64,000 nucleotides of DNA from Sphingomonas horti. Lineage in GTDB: Bacteria > Pseudomonadota > Alphaproteobacteria > Sphingomonadales > Sphingomonadaceae. This document shows positions 55,203 to 64,000 of this stretch, piece after piece. The position numbers and the translations under genes were made by a program. A model generated the notes under the pieces. That model worked only from the letters and a program-made list of their open reading frames with translations, was not told the origin of the DNA and made no database searches. The DNA is taken from the NCBI RefSeq assembly GCF_009753715.1, contig NZ_WQMS01000002.1, positions 62,001-126,000 of the forward strand, read 5' to 3'. Each line of letters opens with the position of its first letter. Positions within the stretch are counted from its first letter, which is position 1.

Positions 55203-55934
55203 CTAACGGAGATAGAAATCGATCGTCGTCACCACCCGCACTTTCTGGAAAGGCGAATCGGTGCCCGATCCGCCGCCATTGCCGTCGACGTCGCCGTCGC
55301 GCGGGCCGATCGAGAAATAGCCCTGGCTGGCCGACTTGATCGCGCCGACATCGGTGTCGCTGTCGGCGGCGAATTGCTGGGCGGCCTGGCGCGCGCTCTT
55401 GGTGCCTTCCGCGATCATCGCCGGCTTGATCGCATTGAGCCGGGTGAAGCTGTAGACGATGCCGCTGCCTTCCTCGAGCGCGACGCCGGCGCGGATCAGG
55501 TCCGCCTGGCGGGCAAAGGCGGCGCGGGCGCGCATCACGTCGTTGGTGCGCAGCTGCAGCCGGCGGCGGACGGTCACGACATTCTGCTGCCGGTTGGTGT
55601 CGAAGAATTGGTTGACGCTCGCGCCGACGTCGCTGACCGCGTTGGCGGGGAAGCCCGCCTGCTCGAAAAAGACGCGTACGGCACGGCTCTTCTCGTCGAT
55701 CGACGCCTGCACCGGCGCGAGCTCGCTGCCGGTTTCGGAAAAGGCGATCGTCCAGGTCGCAAGGTCGGCGGTGACGTTGCGCTCCGCCAAGCCGCGGACC
55801 GTCACGGAGCGCTCCGCCATCTTGGCGCGGCGCAGCCCGTCGCCCATGAAGTAGCCGCCGCCGATCGCGCCGACCGCGATCAAGGCCGACGCGGCCAGCA
55901 GCGTGCCGCGAGTGACGGTTGTGACGGCGTTCAT
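55203..55934 (-). CDS. SIMPL domain (DUF541) periplasmic protein
   Basis: 243 residues. A membrane or signal segment (LLAASALIAVGAIGGGYFMG) is followed by SVTVRGLAERNVTADLATW and repeated beta-alpha units of the SIMPL type, ending VVTTIDFYLR. Such proteins are exported; one member interacts with a mouse signalling kinase, others have a role in oxidative stress, but no general function is known. It starts 44 bases from the divergent oxidoreductase gene. Confidence 0.87.
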   Translation of the reverse strand: MNAVTTVTRGTLLAASALIAVGAIGGGYFMGDGLRRAKMAERSVTVRGLAERNVTADLATWTIAFSETGSELAPVQASIDEKSRAVRVFFEQAGFPANAVSDVGASVNQFFDTNRQQNVVTVRRRLQLRTNDVMRARAAFARQADLIRAGVALEEGSGIVYSFTRLNAIKPAMIAEGTKSARQAAQQFAADSDTDVGAIKSASQGYFSIGPRDGDVDGNGGGSGTDSPFQKVRVVTTIDFYLR

Positions 55935-55978
55935 GCAGCGACTCCCCGATATGCACCTGCTTTTCTGAAGCATTGCCG

Positions 55979-57070
55979 ATGAACCGTGCATTTACGTCGA
56001 CGAGTCGAGTATCCGGCGGATGGCCGGCAGGCACGCCGGCCAAGGCTGTCGGCGTCAGGCATCCGATCCTGCTGGCGCCGATGGCCGGTGCCGGCGGGGT
56101 GGATCTGGCGACCGCCGTCGGGCGCGCGGGCGGCCTCGCGGCGCTTCCCTGCGGCATGTCGACGCCGGAGCGGATCGAAAGCGAAGTGGCGCAATTCCGT
56201 TCCGCGGCGGACGCGCCCATCAACCTCAACTTCTTCTGCCATGCGCTGCCCGAAGCGCCGGACGATGGTGCCTGGCGCGCCTTACTGGCGCCTTATTATG
56301 CCGAGCTGGAAGTCGGCCCCGGCGATCCGCCGCCGCTGCGCCGGCCCTTCTCCGCCGAATGGGCGGAGCTGGTTGAGCGCGTTCGGCCCGAGGTGGTCAG
56401 CTTCCATTTCGGCCTGCCCGCACCGGACCTGCTCGAACGGGTGCGCGCGACCGGCGCCTTCGTGATCGGCAACGCGACCAGCCTCGCCGAAGGGCGCTGG
56501 CTTGCCGAACGGGGTGTCGACGCGGTGATCGCGCAGGGTTGGGAAGCGGGCGGCCATAGCGGCTATTTCCTGACCGACGCGCCCGAGCAGGTGGGGCTGT
56601 TCGCGCTGGTCCGCCTGTTGAGCGAGGCGCTGCCGGTCCCGGTGATCGCGGCCGGCGGCATCATGGACGGTCGTGGCATCGCCGCCGCGCTGACGCTGGG
56701 CGCTTCGGCGGTGCAGCTCGGCACCGCCTTCCTCGCCAGCCCGGAAGGCCTGATCGCGCCACCCTATCGCGCGGCGCTGGCGAGCGCGCGGGCCGAGCAT
56801 ACCATGATGACCAACCTGGTTTCGGGTCGGGCGGCGCGCGGGATTCCAAACCGGCTGACGACGGACCTCGGCGCGATGAACCCAGCAGCGCCGCCTTATC
56901 CCTATGCGTCTGCGGCGCTGGCGCCGCTGCGCAAGGCGGCGGAAGCGGCGGGGCGCGACGACTTCACGCCGCTCTGGGCGGGGCAAGGGGCTCCCCTCGC
57001 CCGCGCCGAAGCTGCTACGGAGACGGTGGAGCGGCTGGTGCGCGATGCGCTGAAGGAGCTGAGTCGATGA
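55979..57070 (+). CDS. Nitronate monooxygenase family flavoprotein
   Basis: 363 residues. FMN TIM barrel with HPILLAPMAGAGG near residue 30, INLNFFCHALP, AQGWEAGGHSG and AGGIMDGRGIAAAL with GASAVQLGTAF. Members oxidise nitronates such as propionate 3-nitronate, or act as enoyl-ACP reductase FabK; this sequence is nearer to the former by its GWEAGGHSG loop. ATG at 55979 preferred over a TTG six bases upstream. Stop overlaps gloB (ATGA). Confidence 0.88.
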   Translation: MNRAFTSTSRVSGGWPAGTPAKAVGVRHPILLAPMAGAGGVDLATAVGRAGGLAALPCGMSTPERIESEVAQFRSAADAPINLNFFCHALPEAPDDGAWRALLAPYYAELEVGPGDPPPLRRPFSAEWAELVERVRPEVVSFHFGLPAPDLLERVRATGAFVIGNATSLAEGRWLAERGVDAVIAQGWEAGGHSGYFLTDAPEQVGLFALVRLLSEALPVPVIAAGGIMDGRGIAAALTLGASAVQLGTAFLASPEGLIAPPYRAALASARAEHTMMTNLVSGRAARGIPNRLTTDLGAMNPAAPPYPYASAALAPLRKAAEAAGRDDFTPLWAGQGAPLARAEAATETVERLVRDALKELSR

Positions 57071-57798
57071 CACTCGAGATTGTCCGCGTCCCTGCGCTCA
57101 GCGATAATTACATCTGGCTCGTGCGCGAGCCAGGCTCGGGCGAGACGATGGTCATCGATCCGGCAGCGGCCGAGCCGGTGCTAGCAGCGGCCGAGGCGCG
57201 CGGCTGGCGCATCACCCAGACCTGGAACACCCATTGGCACCCCGACCACACCGGCGGCAATGCCGCGATCAAGGACGCGACCGGCTGCGCGATCACCGGC
57301 CCCGCCGCCGAAGCCGCGCGCATCCCGACGCTCGACCGGCAGGTGCGCGAGGGCGACCGCGTCCGGCTCGGCGCACTGGAGGCGGAGGTGCTGGAGGTCC
57401 CTGCGCACACCGCCGGCCATATCGCCTATCATTTCGCATCGGAGCGCGTGATCTTCGTCGGCGACACCCTGTTCGCGATGGGCTGCGGCCGGCTGTTCGA
57501 AGGCACGGCCGAGCAGATGTTCGCCAACATGCAGCGGCTTGCCGCCCTGCCGGCGGACACGCGGGTCTATTGCTCGCACGAGTACACGCTGTCGAACGGC
57601 CGCTATGCGCTGGCCGCGGAGCCGGACAATGACGCGATCGCGCGGCGGATGGCGGACGTGTCGGCCGCGCGCGAACGCGGCGAGGCGACGGTGCCGACGA
57701 CGATCGGCCTGGAACGCGCGACCAACCCGTTCATGCGCGCCCGCGACGCGGTTCAGCTTGCCGAAAGGCGCGCGGCCAAAGATACTTTCCGGGGGTGA
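57067..57798 (+). CDS. gloB: Hydroxyacylglutathione hydrolase (glyoxalase II)
   Basis: 243 residues. Metallo-beta-lactamase motif THWHPDHTGGN near residue 56, further ligands in PAHTAGH, VGDTLF and YCSHEYT. The C-terminal HAGH domain ends ANPFMRARDAV-type with NPFMR. It frees lactate from S-lactoylglutathione. Translated with the upstream nitronate monooxygenase. Confidence 0.95.
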   Translation: MTLEIVRVPALSDNYIWLVREPGSGETMVIDPAAAEPVLAAAEARGWRITQTWNTHWHPDHTGGNAAIKDATGCAITGPAAEAARIPTLDRQVREGDRVRLGALEAEVLEVPAHTAGHIAYHFASERVIFVGDTLFAMGCGRLFEGTAEQMFANMQRLAALPADTRVYCSHEYTLSNGRYALAAEPDNDAIARRMADVSAARERGEATVPTTIGLERATNPFMRARDAVQLAERRAAKDTFRG

Positions 57799-57833
57799 CG
57801 CGTTCTGTGCGAGGACACGCAAGGAGGTCCGTC

Positions 57834-58247
57834 ATGCGCAATCTTGTCGGCATCGCTCTCATCGCAACCTCGGCGGCCCTGGTCGGCACCGCCGCGCTCA
57901 GCCAGACCGGCGACCACGCCGTCGAGCGCGACCTGAAGATCATGGACCAGTGGCTCGCCGGCAAGCAGCCGGGGCCGCCGGTCAGCTGCATCCCGCAGCG
58001 CCAGATCCGCTCGACCTACTATGTCGGCGGCAAGACGATCCTGTACAAAATCAGCAACAACCTCGTGTACCGCAACGACCCGCCTGGCGGCTGCCCGGGG
58101 CTCAACAGCAACCTCGCGCTTGAGACCCGCACGCCCACCGGTATGCTGTGCAGCGGCGAGATCGCGCAGGTGAAGGACTATAGCCAGGGCTATTCCCCCG
58201 GCGCCTGCGCGCTCGGCGAGTTCGTGCCGTACCGGACGGTGAAATAG
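57834..58247 (+). CDS. Exported DUF6491-like protein
   Basis: 137 residues. A signal peptide (RNLVGIALIATSAALVGT to ALSQ), then SCIPQRQIRSTYYVGGKTIL, NNLVYRNDPPGGCPGL and MLCSGEIAQVKDY with a last cysteine in GACALGEF; four cysteines suggest two periplasmic disulfides. The pattern resembles DUF6491 of sphingomonads. Function unknown. AAGGAGG precedes the ATG by six bases. It ends four bases from the convergent acyl-CoA synthetase. Confidence 0.75.
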   Translation: MRNLVGIALIATSAALVGTAALSQTGDHAVERDLKIMDQWLAGKQPGPPVSCIPQRQIRSTYYVGGKTILYKISNNLVYRNDPPGGCPGLNSNLALETRTPTGMLCSGEIAQVKDYSQGYSPGACALGEFVPYRTVK

Positions 58248-58251
58248 CCGC

Positions 58252-60039
58252 TCAGCCCTTGTACAGCGCGTCGAGGCGCGACCCGTACACGTCCTTCAGC
58301 ACGTGGCGGCGGATCTTCATCGAGGGGGTCAGCTGCTCGTTGTCGATCGCGAACGGCGCATCGGCGATGACGATGCGGCGGACCTTCTCGATCACGGACA
58401 GGTCCTTGTTGACGCGGTCGACCGCGGCCATCAGCGCCGCCTTGAACATCGGATTGTCGGAGAGCGCCGCGAAGTCGCATTTGTAATCGTTCGCGATCGC
58501 CCATTCCGCGGTCCACTCCGGATCGGGCACGATCAAGCCGACGACATAGGGCCGGCGGTCGCCATAGACCATCGCCTGCAGGATTTCCGGCTGCAGGGTC
58601 AGCATGCCCTCGACCTTCTGGGGCGAGACATTGTCGCCCTTGTCGTTGACGATCAGGTCCTTCTTGCGGTCGGTGATGACGATCCGGCCCTTTTCGTCCA
58701 AGTGGCCGATATCGCCGGTGTGCAGCCAGCCGTCCCTCAGCGCGCGCGCCGTCTCCGCCGCATTGTGCCAATAGCCGTGCATCACCAGTTCGCCGCGCAC
58801 CAGGATCTCGCCGTCGTCGGCAATGCGCACTTCGGTGTCGGCAAGCGGCGGACCGACGGTGTCCATCTTCAGTCCCACCCTCGGCCGGTTGCAGGATATG
58901 ACCGGGCCGGCCTCGGTCTGGCCGTAGCCCTGGAGCAGGGTCAGGCCCAGCGAGTGGAAGAACACGCCGATCTCGGGATTGAGCGGTGCCCCGCCCGAGA
59001 CCATCGCCTTCATCCTGCCGCCGAAGCGCTGGCGGATCTTGGGCCGGAAGATGCGTTCCAGCAGCAGGTCGGCCGGCTTGTCCCAGAGGGAGAGCTGCCC
59101 GTCCAGGTCCTTCGCGCCCAGTGCTTCGGCCCGGCGCAGCAGCCCCGGCGCGATCCCGCCCTGCTTCTCGATATTCTTCACGATCCGCGCGCGCAGCACC
59201 TCGAACAGCCGCGGCACCACGACCATGATCGTCGGCCGCGTCTCCTCGATGTTGCTGGCGAGCTTGTCGAGCCCTTCGGCATAGTAGATCTGCGCGCCCA
59301 GCCCGATCGGGAAATGCTGGCCGCCGGTATGCTCATAGGCGTGGGAAAGCGGCAGGAAAGACAGGAAGACCTCGTCGTCCCAGCCGAAATCCTCGGCGAT
59401 CACGCGGATGCAGCCGTTCACATTGTGCAGGATCGCGCCGTGATGCTGGGGCACGCCCCGCGGCGCGCCGCCGGTGCCGCTGGTGTAGATGATGCAGGCG
59501 GGATCGTCGCGGCCGAAGTCAGCGGCGGCGGCGACCGCGCCGACATCGGCTTCGGCGGCGAGCAGCGACGCCCAGTCATGGAAAGCGATCGTGCCGGCCT
59601 GCTGCATGCGCAGCGGCTCCATCGCGATCACGTGCCGCGCGTCGTTCGAGCGCAGCACCGCCGGCAGCAAGGTCCTGGCGAGCTTCTCGGTCGAGACGAT
59701 CACGGCCGCCGCGCCGCTATTCTCCAGGATGTGCAGGTGATCGCGTTCGGTGTTGGTGATGTAGGTGGGAACCGTCACGCAGCCCGCGGCCATGATGCCG
59801 AGATCCGCGATGCACCATTCGGGGCGGTTCTCGGACACCAGCATGACCCGGTCGCCGCGCTTCAGCCCCAGCCGCTTCAGCCCCTCGGCGACCGCAGCGA
59901 CCTGCCGCGCGGTCTCTCCCCAGCTGATCGGGCGCCACGCATTCTCCACTTTCCGCCACAGGAACGGCTTGTCGGCGCCTTCCCGTGCGCGCGTGAAGAA
60001 CATCGTCACCAGGTTCGGAAAGCGCTCGAATTGCCGCAT
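58252..60039 (-). CDS. Long-chain fatty acid-CoA ligase
   Basis: 595 residues. AMP-binding motif IIYTSGTGGAPRGVPQHHGA near residue 185, LQGYGQTEAGP near 365, LHTGDIGHLDEKGRI near 440 and the hinge DRKKDLIVNDKGDNVSP. It adenylates fatty acids and joins them to CoA. Length and the VPRLFEVLRARI region resemble FadD15-type long-chain enzymes. No FadD-specific regulator is nearby. Confidence 0.93.
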   Translation of the reverse strand: MRQFERFPNLVTMFFTRAREGADKPFLWRKVENAWRPISWGETARQVAAVAEGLKRLGLKRGDRVMLVSENRPEWCIADLGIMAAGCVTVPTYITNTERDHLHILENSGAAAVIVSTEKLARTLLPAVLRSNDARHVIAMEPLRMQQAGTIAFHDWASLLAAEADVGAVAAAADFGRDDPACIIYTSGTGGAPRGVPQHHGAILHNVNGCIRVIAEDFGWDDEVFLSFLPLSHAYEHTGGQHFPIGLGAQIYYAEGLDKLASNIEETRPTIMVVVPRLFEVLRARIVKNIEKQGGIAPGLLRRAEALGAKDLDGQLSLWDKPADLLLERIFRPKIRQRFGGRMKAMVSGGAPLNPEIGVFFHSLGLTLLQGYGQTEAGPVISCNRPRVGLKMDTVGPPLADTEVRIADDGEILVRGELVMHGYWHNAAETARALRDGWLHTGDIGHLDEKGRIVITDRKKDLIVNDKGDNVSPQKVEGMLTLQPEILQAMVYGDRRPYVVGLIVPDPEWTAEWAIANDYKCDFAALSDNPMFKAALMAAVDRVNKDLSVIEKVRRIVIADAPFAIDNEQLTPSMKIRRHVLKDVYGSRLDALYKG

Positions 60040-60074
60040 TCTCTCTCCCGCTTCTCTGTCTCGTCAGTACCGCC

Positions 60075-61787
60075 TCATTCCGGCGGGCGCTTGTCGTTCC
60101 TGCGGCGGATGACGGTCATATGGCCCTCCTCATCGATGGCGACACCTTCGCTGCGCGGATCGGCGGCGCCGACCCATTTGCCGCCGACCCGCTCGATCGC
60201 ATTGGCCTTGAGGCCGAGCGGTGCGACCCGAAATTGCCCGCCGAGCGCCCTGAGGGCGGGCTCCATCTCCTCCGCCTGGGTCCCTTTTTCCAGATAGGCG
60301 ACCGACCCCGGCGCAAAGATCAGGCCCAGCCCGATCGCGTCCTGCGCACTCATCTTCCAGTCGACCACGGCGATGATCGCCTTGGCGACCTGTGCGATGA
60401 TCGTCGGCCCGCCGGCGGCGCCGAGCGCGAGGCGGACATGGCCGGACGAGTCATAGACGATGGTCGGCGCCATCGAGCTGCGCGGCCGCTTGCCGCCCTC
60501 GACGCGGTTCGCCACCAGATAGCCGTCGTCCTTCGGCACGATGTCGAAGTCGGTCAGCTCGTTGTTCAGCATGGTGCCGTCGACCGACAGGCCCGACCCG
60601 AACACGCTTTCGATCGTCGCCGTCACCTCGACGACATTGCCGGCGCGGTCGACCGCGACCAGGTCGGTCGTTCCCGGCACCTCGCTGGCCGGCACGCGAA
60701 TCCGCTTCGGCGCGCCGGGGGGCACGCCCGGCTCGATCGTCTCGAGGGCTTTGTCGGGCGAGATCAGCGCCGAACGGCTGGCGAGATAGGCGGGGTCCAG
60801 CAGGCCCTTGATCGGAACCTGCACATAGTCGGGATCGCCGGTGTACATGTCGCGATCGGCATAGGCGAGGCGCGACGACTCGGTGAACAGGTGCCAGGCG
60901 ACCGGGTTGGCGACGCCCAGCTTCGCCATGTCGAAGCGTTCCAGCTGCTTCAGGATCATCAGCACGGTGATCCCTCCCGACGAGGGCGGTCCCATGCTGC
61001 AGACGCGATAGGTGCGGTAGGTGTCGCAGAGGGGCGGCCGCTCCTTCGCTTCATAGCTGGCGAGATCGCCCGTCGTCATCTTGGAGGGATTGCGCGCGGC
61101 GCCGTTCACCGTCGCGACCAGCTTCTCCGCCTGCGGGCCCACATAGAACGTGTCCGGGCCCAGGCGCGCGATGCGCTCGAACAGCGCGGCCTGCTCCGGA
61201 TTGCGCACCGTGGTGCCGGCGGGCAGGATCTTGCCGTCGGGGCCGAGGAAGAGGCGCGCCGCGCCCGCATCCAGCTTGCGGATCGCGCCGCCGCCGACCT
61301 GCGCGAAGCGCGGGGTGAGCTGCCAACCGTCGCGCGCGATGCGGATCGCCGGCTCGAACAGGGTCGCCCATGAGAGCTTGCCCGATTTCGCGTGGGCCAT
61401 CGCCATCGCCCTGAGCGCGCCCGGCACGCCGACGCTGCGGCCGCCAGGGACTGCTTCGCCATGACTGAGCGGCTTGCCGTCCGGGCCGTAGAACCATTCC
61501 GGCCCCGCTGCATGCGGCGCCGCCTCGCGGCCGTCGACCGTCGTGACCTTCCCGGTCTTGGCGTCGTGGCTGACGAAGAAAGCCCCGCCGCCGATACCGG
61601 AGCTTTGCGGCTCGACCACGTTCAAAACCAGCATGGTCGCGATCGCCGCATCGGTCGCGGTGCCGCCCTTCTTGAGGATCTCGACGCCGGCCGCGGCTGC
61701 CCGCGGGTCGGCGGCGGAGACCATGCCCTGCGCCGCAAGCGATTGCGGCAGGACGACCAGGAGAAGGGCGAGGAGGAAGCGTTTCAT
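60075..61787 (-). CDS. ggt: Gamma-glutamyltransferase
   Basis: 570 residues. Signal peptide MKRFLLALLLVVLPQSLAAQ; GGGAFFVSHDAKTGK and VDGREAAP of the large subunit; the autocleavage threonine in VPGTTDLVAVD near residue 370, which becomes the small-subunit nucleophile; then GSGLSVDGTMLNNEL and RPRSSMAPTIV. It acts in the periplasm on glutathione and gamma-glutamyl compounds. It ends 35 bases before the acyl-CoA synthetase start. Confidence 0.95.
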   Translation of the reverse strand: MKRFLLALLLVVLPQSLAAQGMVSAADPRAAAAGVEILKKGGTATDAAIATMLVLNVVEPQSSGIGGGAFFVSHDAKTGKVTTVDGREAAPHAAGPEWFYGPDGKPLSHGEAVPGGRSVGVPGALRAMAMAHAKSGKLSWATLFEPAIRIARDGWQLTPRFAQVGGGAIRKLDAGAARLFLGPDGKILPAGTTVRNPEQAALFERIARLGPDTFYVGPQAEKLVATVNGAARNPSKMTTGDLASYEAKERPPLCDTYRTYRVCSMGPPSSGGITVLMILKQLERFDMAKLGVANPVAWHLFTESSRLAYADRDMYTGDPDYVQVPIKGLLDPAYLASRSALISPDKALETIEPGVPPGAPKRIRVPASEVPGTTDLVAVDRAGNVVEVTATIESVFGSGLSVDGTMLNNELTDFDIVPKDDGYLVANRVEGGKRPRSSMAPTIVYDSSGHVRLALGAAGGPTIIAQVAKAIIAVVDWKMSAQDAIGLGLIFAPGSVAYLEKGTQAEEMEPALRALGGQFRVAPLGLKANAIERVGGKWVGAADPRSEGVAIDEEGHMTVIRRRNDKRPPE

Positions 61788-61831
61788 GGCGCGCGACCCT
61801 AATGTGCCGCATCATTAGGGCAAGTAAGACT

Positions 61832-62860
61832 TCACGCCTGCCCCATAGCTTCCGCGACAGAGGCGAAGCCGTCACGCCGCAGCCGTTTGGTGAGGCCGCG
61901 CGCGATCCGCCGCGCGAGGGCGGGACCCTGATAGACCAGCGCCGAGTACAGCTGGACCAGCGACGCCCCGGCGCGAATCCGCCCATAGGCTTCGTCGGCG
62001 CCGTCGATGCCGCCGGCTGAGATCAGCGGCAGCGCGCCGCCTGTCGCCGAGCGGAAGTCGCGCAGCCTCTCGCGCGCCAGGGCAGCGAGCGGCGCGCCGG
62101 ACAGGCCGCCCGCCTCCGCCGCATGCGGCGATTTGAGCGGCGGGCGCGACACGGTCGTGTTGGCGACGATCAGCGCGGCCACCCCGCCGTCGATCGCGAC
62201 ACGGGCGATCGCGTCGATCTCATCCGGTTCCAGGTCCGGTGCGACTTTCAGGAACACCGGCTTGGGCGCGGGCAGCGCGCTCGCGACGCCATGCAGCAGC
62301 TCCTGAAGCGCCGCCGCGCTTTGCAGCGCGCGCAGGCCGGGCGTGTTCGGCGAGCTGATATTGACGGTCAGGTAATCGGCGACGGCCGCCATTGCCCGCG
62401 CCCCTGCGGCATAGTCGGCGATCCGGTCCGCGGAGTCCTTGTTCGCGCCGATATTGACCCCTACCGGGCCGGCGCGGCGGCGCACCGTCTCCAGCCGCGC
62501 ACGCGCGTCCGCCTGGCCGCCATTGTTGAACCCCATCCGGTTGATGACCGCCCGGTCCTCCGCCAGCCGGAACAGCCGCGGGCGTGGATTGCCGCCCTGT
62601 GGGAGCGGCGTCAGCGTGCCGACCTCGACGAAGCCGAAGCCGAAGCCCAGCATCTGGGCCGGCACTTCGGCATCCTTGTCGAACCCGGCCGCGAGGCCGA
62701 CCGGATTGGGAAAGCGCAGGCCCGCCAGCTCGATCGCCAGCGCCGGATCGGCTTCCGGCCCGCCGAGCGGAGGCGTGTGCTTCAGCGCGGCAATGGTCAA
62801 CCGGTGCGCCCGTTCTGCGTCGAGCGCGTGGATGATCGGGCGCAGCAGCGGATAGAGCAT
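61832..62860 (-). CDS. pyrD: Dihydroorotate dehydrogenase (quinone), class 2
   Basis: 342 residues. The N-terminal membrane-associating helices (LYPLLRPIIHALDAERAH) are followed by GLAAGFDKDAEVP, INRMGFNNGG, NISSPNTPGLR and ISAGGIDGADEAYGRI. The catalytic base is the serine in SSPNTPG. It oxidises dihydroorotate with quinone as acceptor in pyrimidine synthesis. It diverges from maeB; the 93-base gap holds a small CGCACC/GGTGCG hairpin near the middle. Confidence 0.95.
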   Translation of the reverse strand: MLYPLLRPIIHALDAERAHRLTIAALKHTPPLGGPEADPALAIELAGLRFPNPVGLAAGFDKDAEVPAQMLGFGFGFVEVGTLTPLPQGGNPRPRLFRLAEDRAVINRMGFNNGGQADARARLETVRRRAGPVGVNIGANKDSADRIADYAAGARAMAAVADYLTVNISSPNTPGLRALQSAAALQELLHGVASALPAPKPVFLKVAPDLEPDEIDAIARVAIDGGVAALIVANTTVSRPPLKSPHAAEAGGLSGAPLAALARERLRDFRSATGGALPLISAGGIDGADEAYGRIRAGASLVQLYSALVYQGPALARRIARGLTKRLRRDGFASVAEAMGQA

Positions 62861-62953
62861 GGTTGCGCGATAGCATTTGCGGGCGCACTGGAAAGCCCAA
62901 CCGCACCTTACTAGGGTGCGCCGCCCGGGCGAGAACAACGAGAAGGACGACAG

Positions 62954-64000
62954 ATGAGCGAGGGTGCGAACGTTCAATTCTCGGAACGCGAGGCGCTGCT
63001 GTTCCACTCCGGTCGCCGGCCCGGCAAGATCGAGATCATCGCCTCCAAGCCGATGGCGACGCAGCGCGACCTGAGCCTTGCCTATTCGCCCGGGGTCGCG
63101 GTCCCGGTCCGCGCGATCGCCGACGATCCGGCCTGCGCCTACGACTATACCGCCAAGGGCAATCTGGTCGCGGTGATCTCGAACGGCACCGCGATCCTGG
63201 GGCTCGGCAACCTCGGCGCGCTTGCCTCCAAGCCGGTGATGGAAGGCAAGGCAGTGCTGTTCAAGCGCTTCGCCGACGTCGATTCGATCGACCTGGAAGT
63301 CGCGACCGAGGACACCGAGGCGTTCATCAATGCCGTTGCCCTGCTGGAGCCGAGCTTCGGCGGCATAAATCTGGAGGATATCGCCGCGCCCGCCTGCTTC
63401 ATCATCGAGCAGGCGCTGAAGGAACGCATGAACATCCCGGTCATGCATGACGACCAGCACGGCACCGCGATCATTTCGGCCGCCGGGCTGATCAACGCCT
63501 GCTACCTGACCGGCCGGGATCTCAAGGACGTGAAGGTGGTCGTGAACGGCGCCGGCGCCGCCGCGATCGCCTGCACCGAGCTGATCAAGGCGATGGGCGT
63601 GCGCCAGGACCATGTGCTGATGTGCGACCGCAAGGGCGTGATCTACCAGGGCCGGACCGAAGGCATGGACCAGTGGAAGTCGGCCCATGCGGTGAAGACC
63701 GACCGGCGCACGCTGGGCGAGGCGCTGGAAGGGGCCGACATCTTCCTCGGCCTCTCCGCCGCCGGCGCGCTGAAGCCCGAGATGGTGACGGCGATGGCGC
63801 CGAAGCCGATCATCTTCGCGATGGCCAATCCGGACCCGGAGATCACCCCGCCCGAGGCGAAGGCCGCGCGACCGGACGCGATCGTCGCCACGGGCCGCTC
63901 CGACTATCCGAACCAGGTCAACAATGTGCTTGGCTTTCCCTTCATCTTCCGGGGCGCGCTCGACGTGCGAGCGACCGCGATCAACGACGAGATGAAGATC
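62954..64000 (+). CDS. maeB: NADP-dependent malic enzyme, 3' partial
   Basis: First 349 residues; the gene continues past the right edge. Malic enzyme domain with [35 protein letters not shown], the catalytic lysine region [17 protein letters not shown] and [11 protein letters not shown], then the NAD(P) loop [16 protein letters not shown]. The family in this group is usually about 755 residues with a phosphotransacetylase-like C-terminus, which would lie outside. It decarboxylates malate to pyruvate. AAGGA precedes the ATG. Confidence 0.94.
   Translation, partial: MSEGANVQFSEREALLFHSGRRPGKIEIIASKPMATQRDLSLAYSPGVAVPVRAIADDPACAYDYTAKGNLVAVISNGTAILGLGNLGALASKPVMEGKAVLFKRFADVDSIDLEVATEDTEAFINAVALLEPSFGGINLEDIAAPACFIIEQALKERMNIPVMHDDQHGTAIISAAGLINACYLTGRDLKDVKVVVNGAGAAAIACTELIKAMGVRQDHVLMCDRKGVIYQGRTEGMDQWKSAHAVKTDRRTLGEALEGADIFLGLSAAGALKPEMVTAMAPKPIIFAMANPDPEITPPEAKAARPDAIVATGRSDYPNQVNNVLGFPFIFRGALDVRATAINDEMKI

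Overview
The window is a stretch of a GC-rich (roughly two thirds G+C) alphaproteobacterial chromosome, most likely from the Sphingomonadales. The evidence is the family content: DUF3576 lipoprotein beside leuS, DUF6489 beside mnmE, DUF6356, DUF1491, MmcB, a SleB-type hydrolase and a large TonB-dependent receptor. Genes are tightly packed and often overlap by 4 bases (ATGA, GTGA, TTGA). I see no rRNA, tRNA, CRISPR array, insertion sequence or prophage.

The most informative part is the centre. The order dnaQ-coaE-aroE-maf-ppsR (all on the minus strand), a 271-bp gap, then hemE-hemJ-rho and further right mnmE-mnmG-rsmG-parA-parB (plus strand) is the order known around the chromosome origin of Caulobacter and other alphaproteobacteria. 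The ppsR/hemE gap has two one-mismatch DnaA boxes and a 32 percent G+C stretch, so I call it the probable oriC. Two identical parS palindromes lie 7.5 and 10 kb to its right, one between mnmE and mnmG and one inside rsmG. Gene polarity flips at the gap as expected for bidirectional replication.

Layout: 1-3.9 kb, end of an S9 peptidase, lolA, xth, ribA. 3.9-6.2 kb, deaminase, HAD phosphatase and YggS on the minus strand and a ThiE-like gene diverging from them. 6.2-6.8 kb, a lower-GC islet with a small SH3-like protein. 6.9-12.3 kb, an outer-membrane barrel protein, then DUF3576-leuS-lptE-holA. 12.3-14.9 kb, mutS. 14.9-17.7 kb, a three-gene type III polyketide synthase cluster. 17.7-22.8 kb, msrB, a class A PBP, a YgjP-like metalloprotein, YcgN, a SCO protein and an ankyrin protein. 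22.8-29.6 kb, a long minus-strand run (mmcB, sleB-like, DUF1491, thioesterase, ptsN, hpf, dnaQ, coaE, aroE, maf, ppsR). 29.6-42.1 kb, the origin and segregation side, interrupted by a repeat, a DUF4304 gene broken by one stop codon, and a dienelactone hydrolase/ogt pair. 42.1-64 kb, a TonB receptor, glnD, GNAT, thrS, a DUF898/M48 pair, small metabolic and membrane genes, glyoxalases I and II, an acyl-CoA synthetase, ggt, pyrD and the start of maeB.

The points most worth checking are the probable oriC with its twin parS sites; infC, whose Shine-Dalgarno sequence points to an ATC start rather than the downstream ATG; the type III PKS-methyltransferase-flavoprotein cluster; the amber-interrupted DUF4304 gene; and an uncharacterised N-terminal half on GTP cyclohydrolase II. 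I did not find a clearly new multi-gene defence or mobile system.
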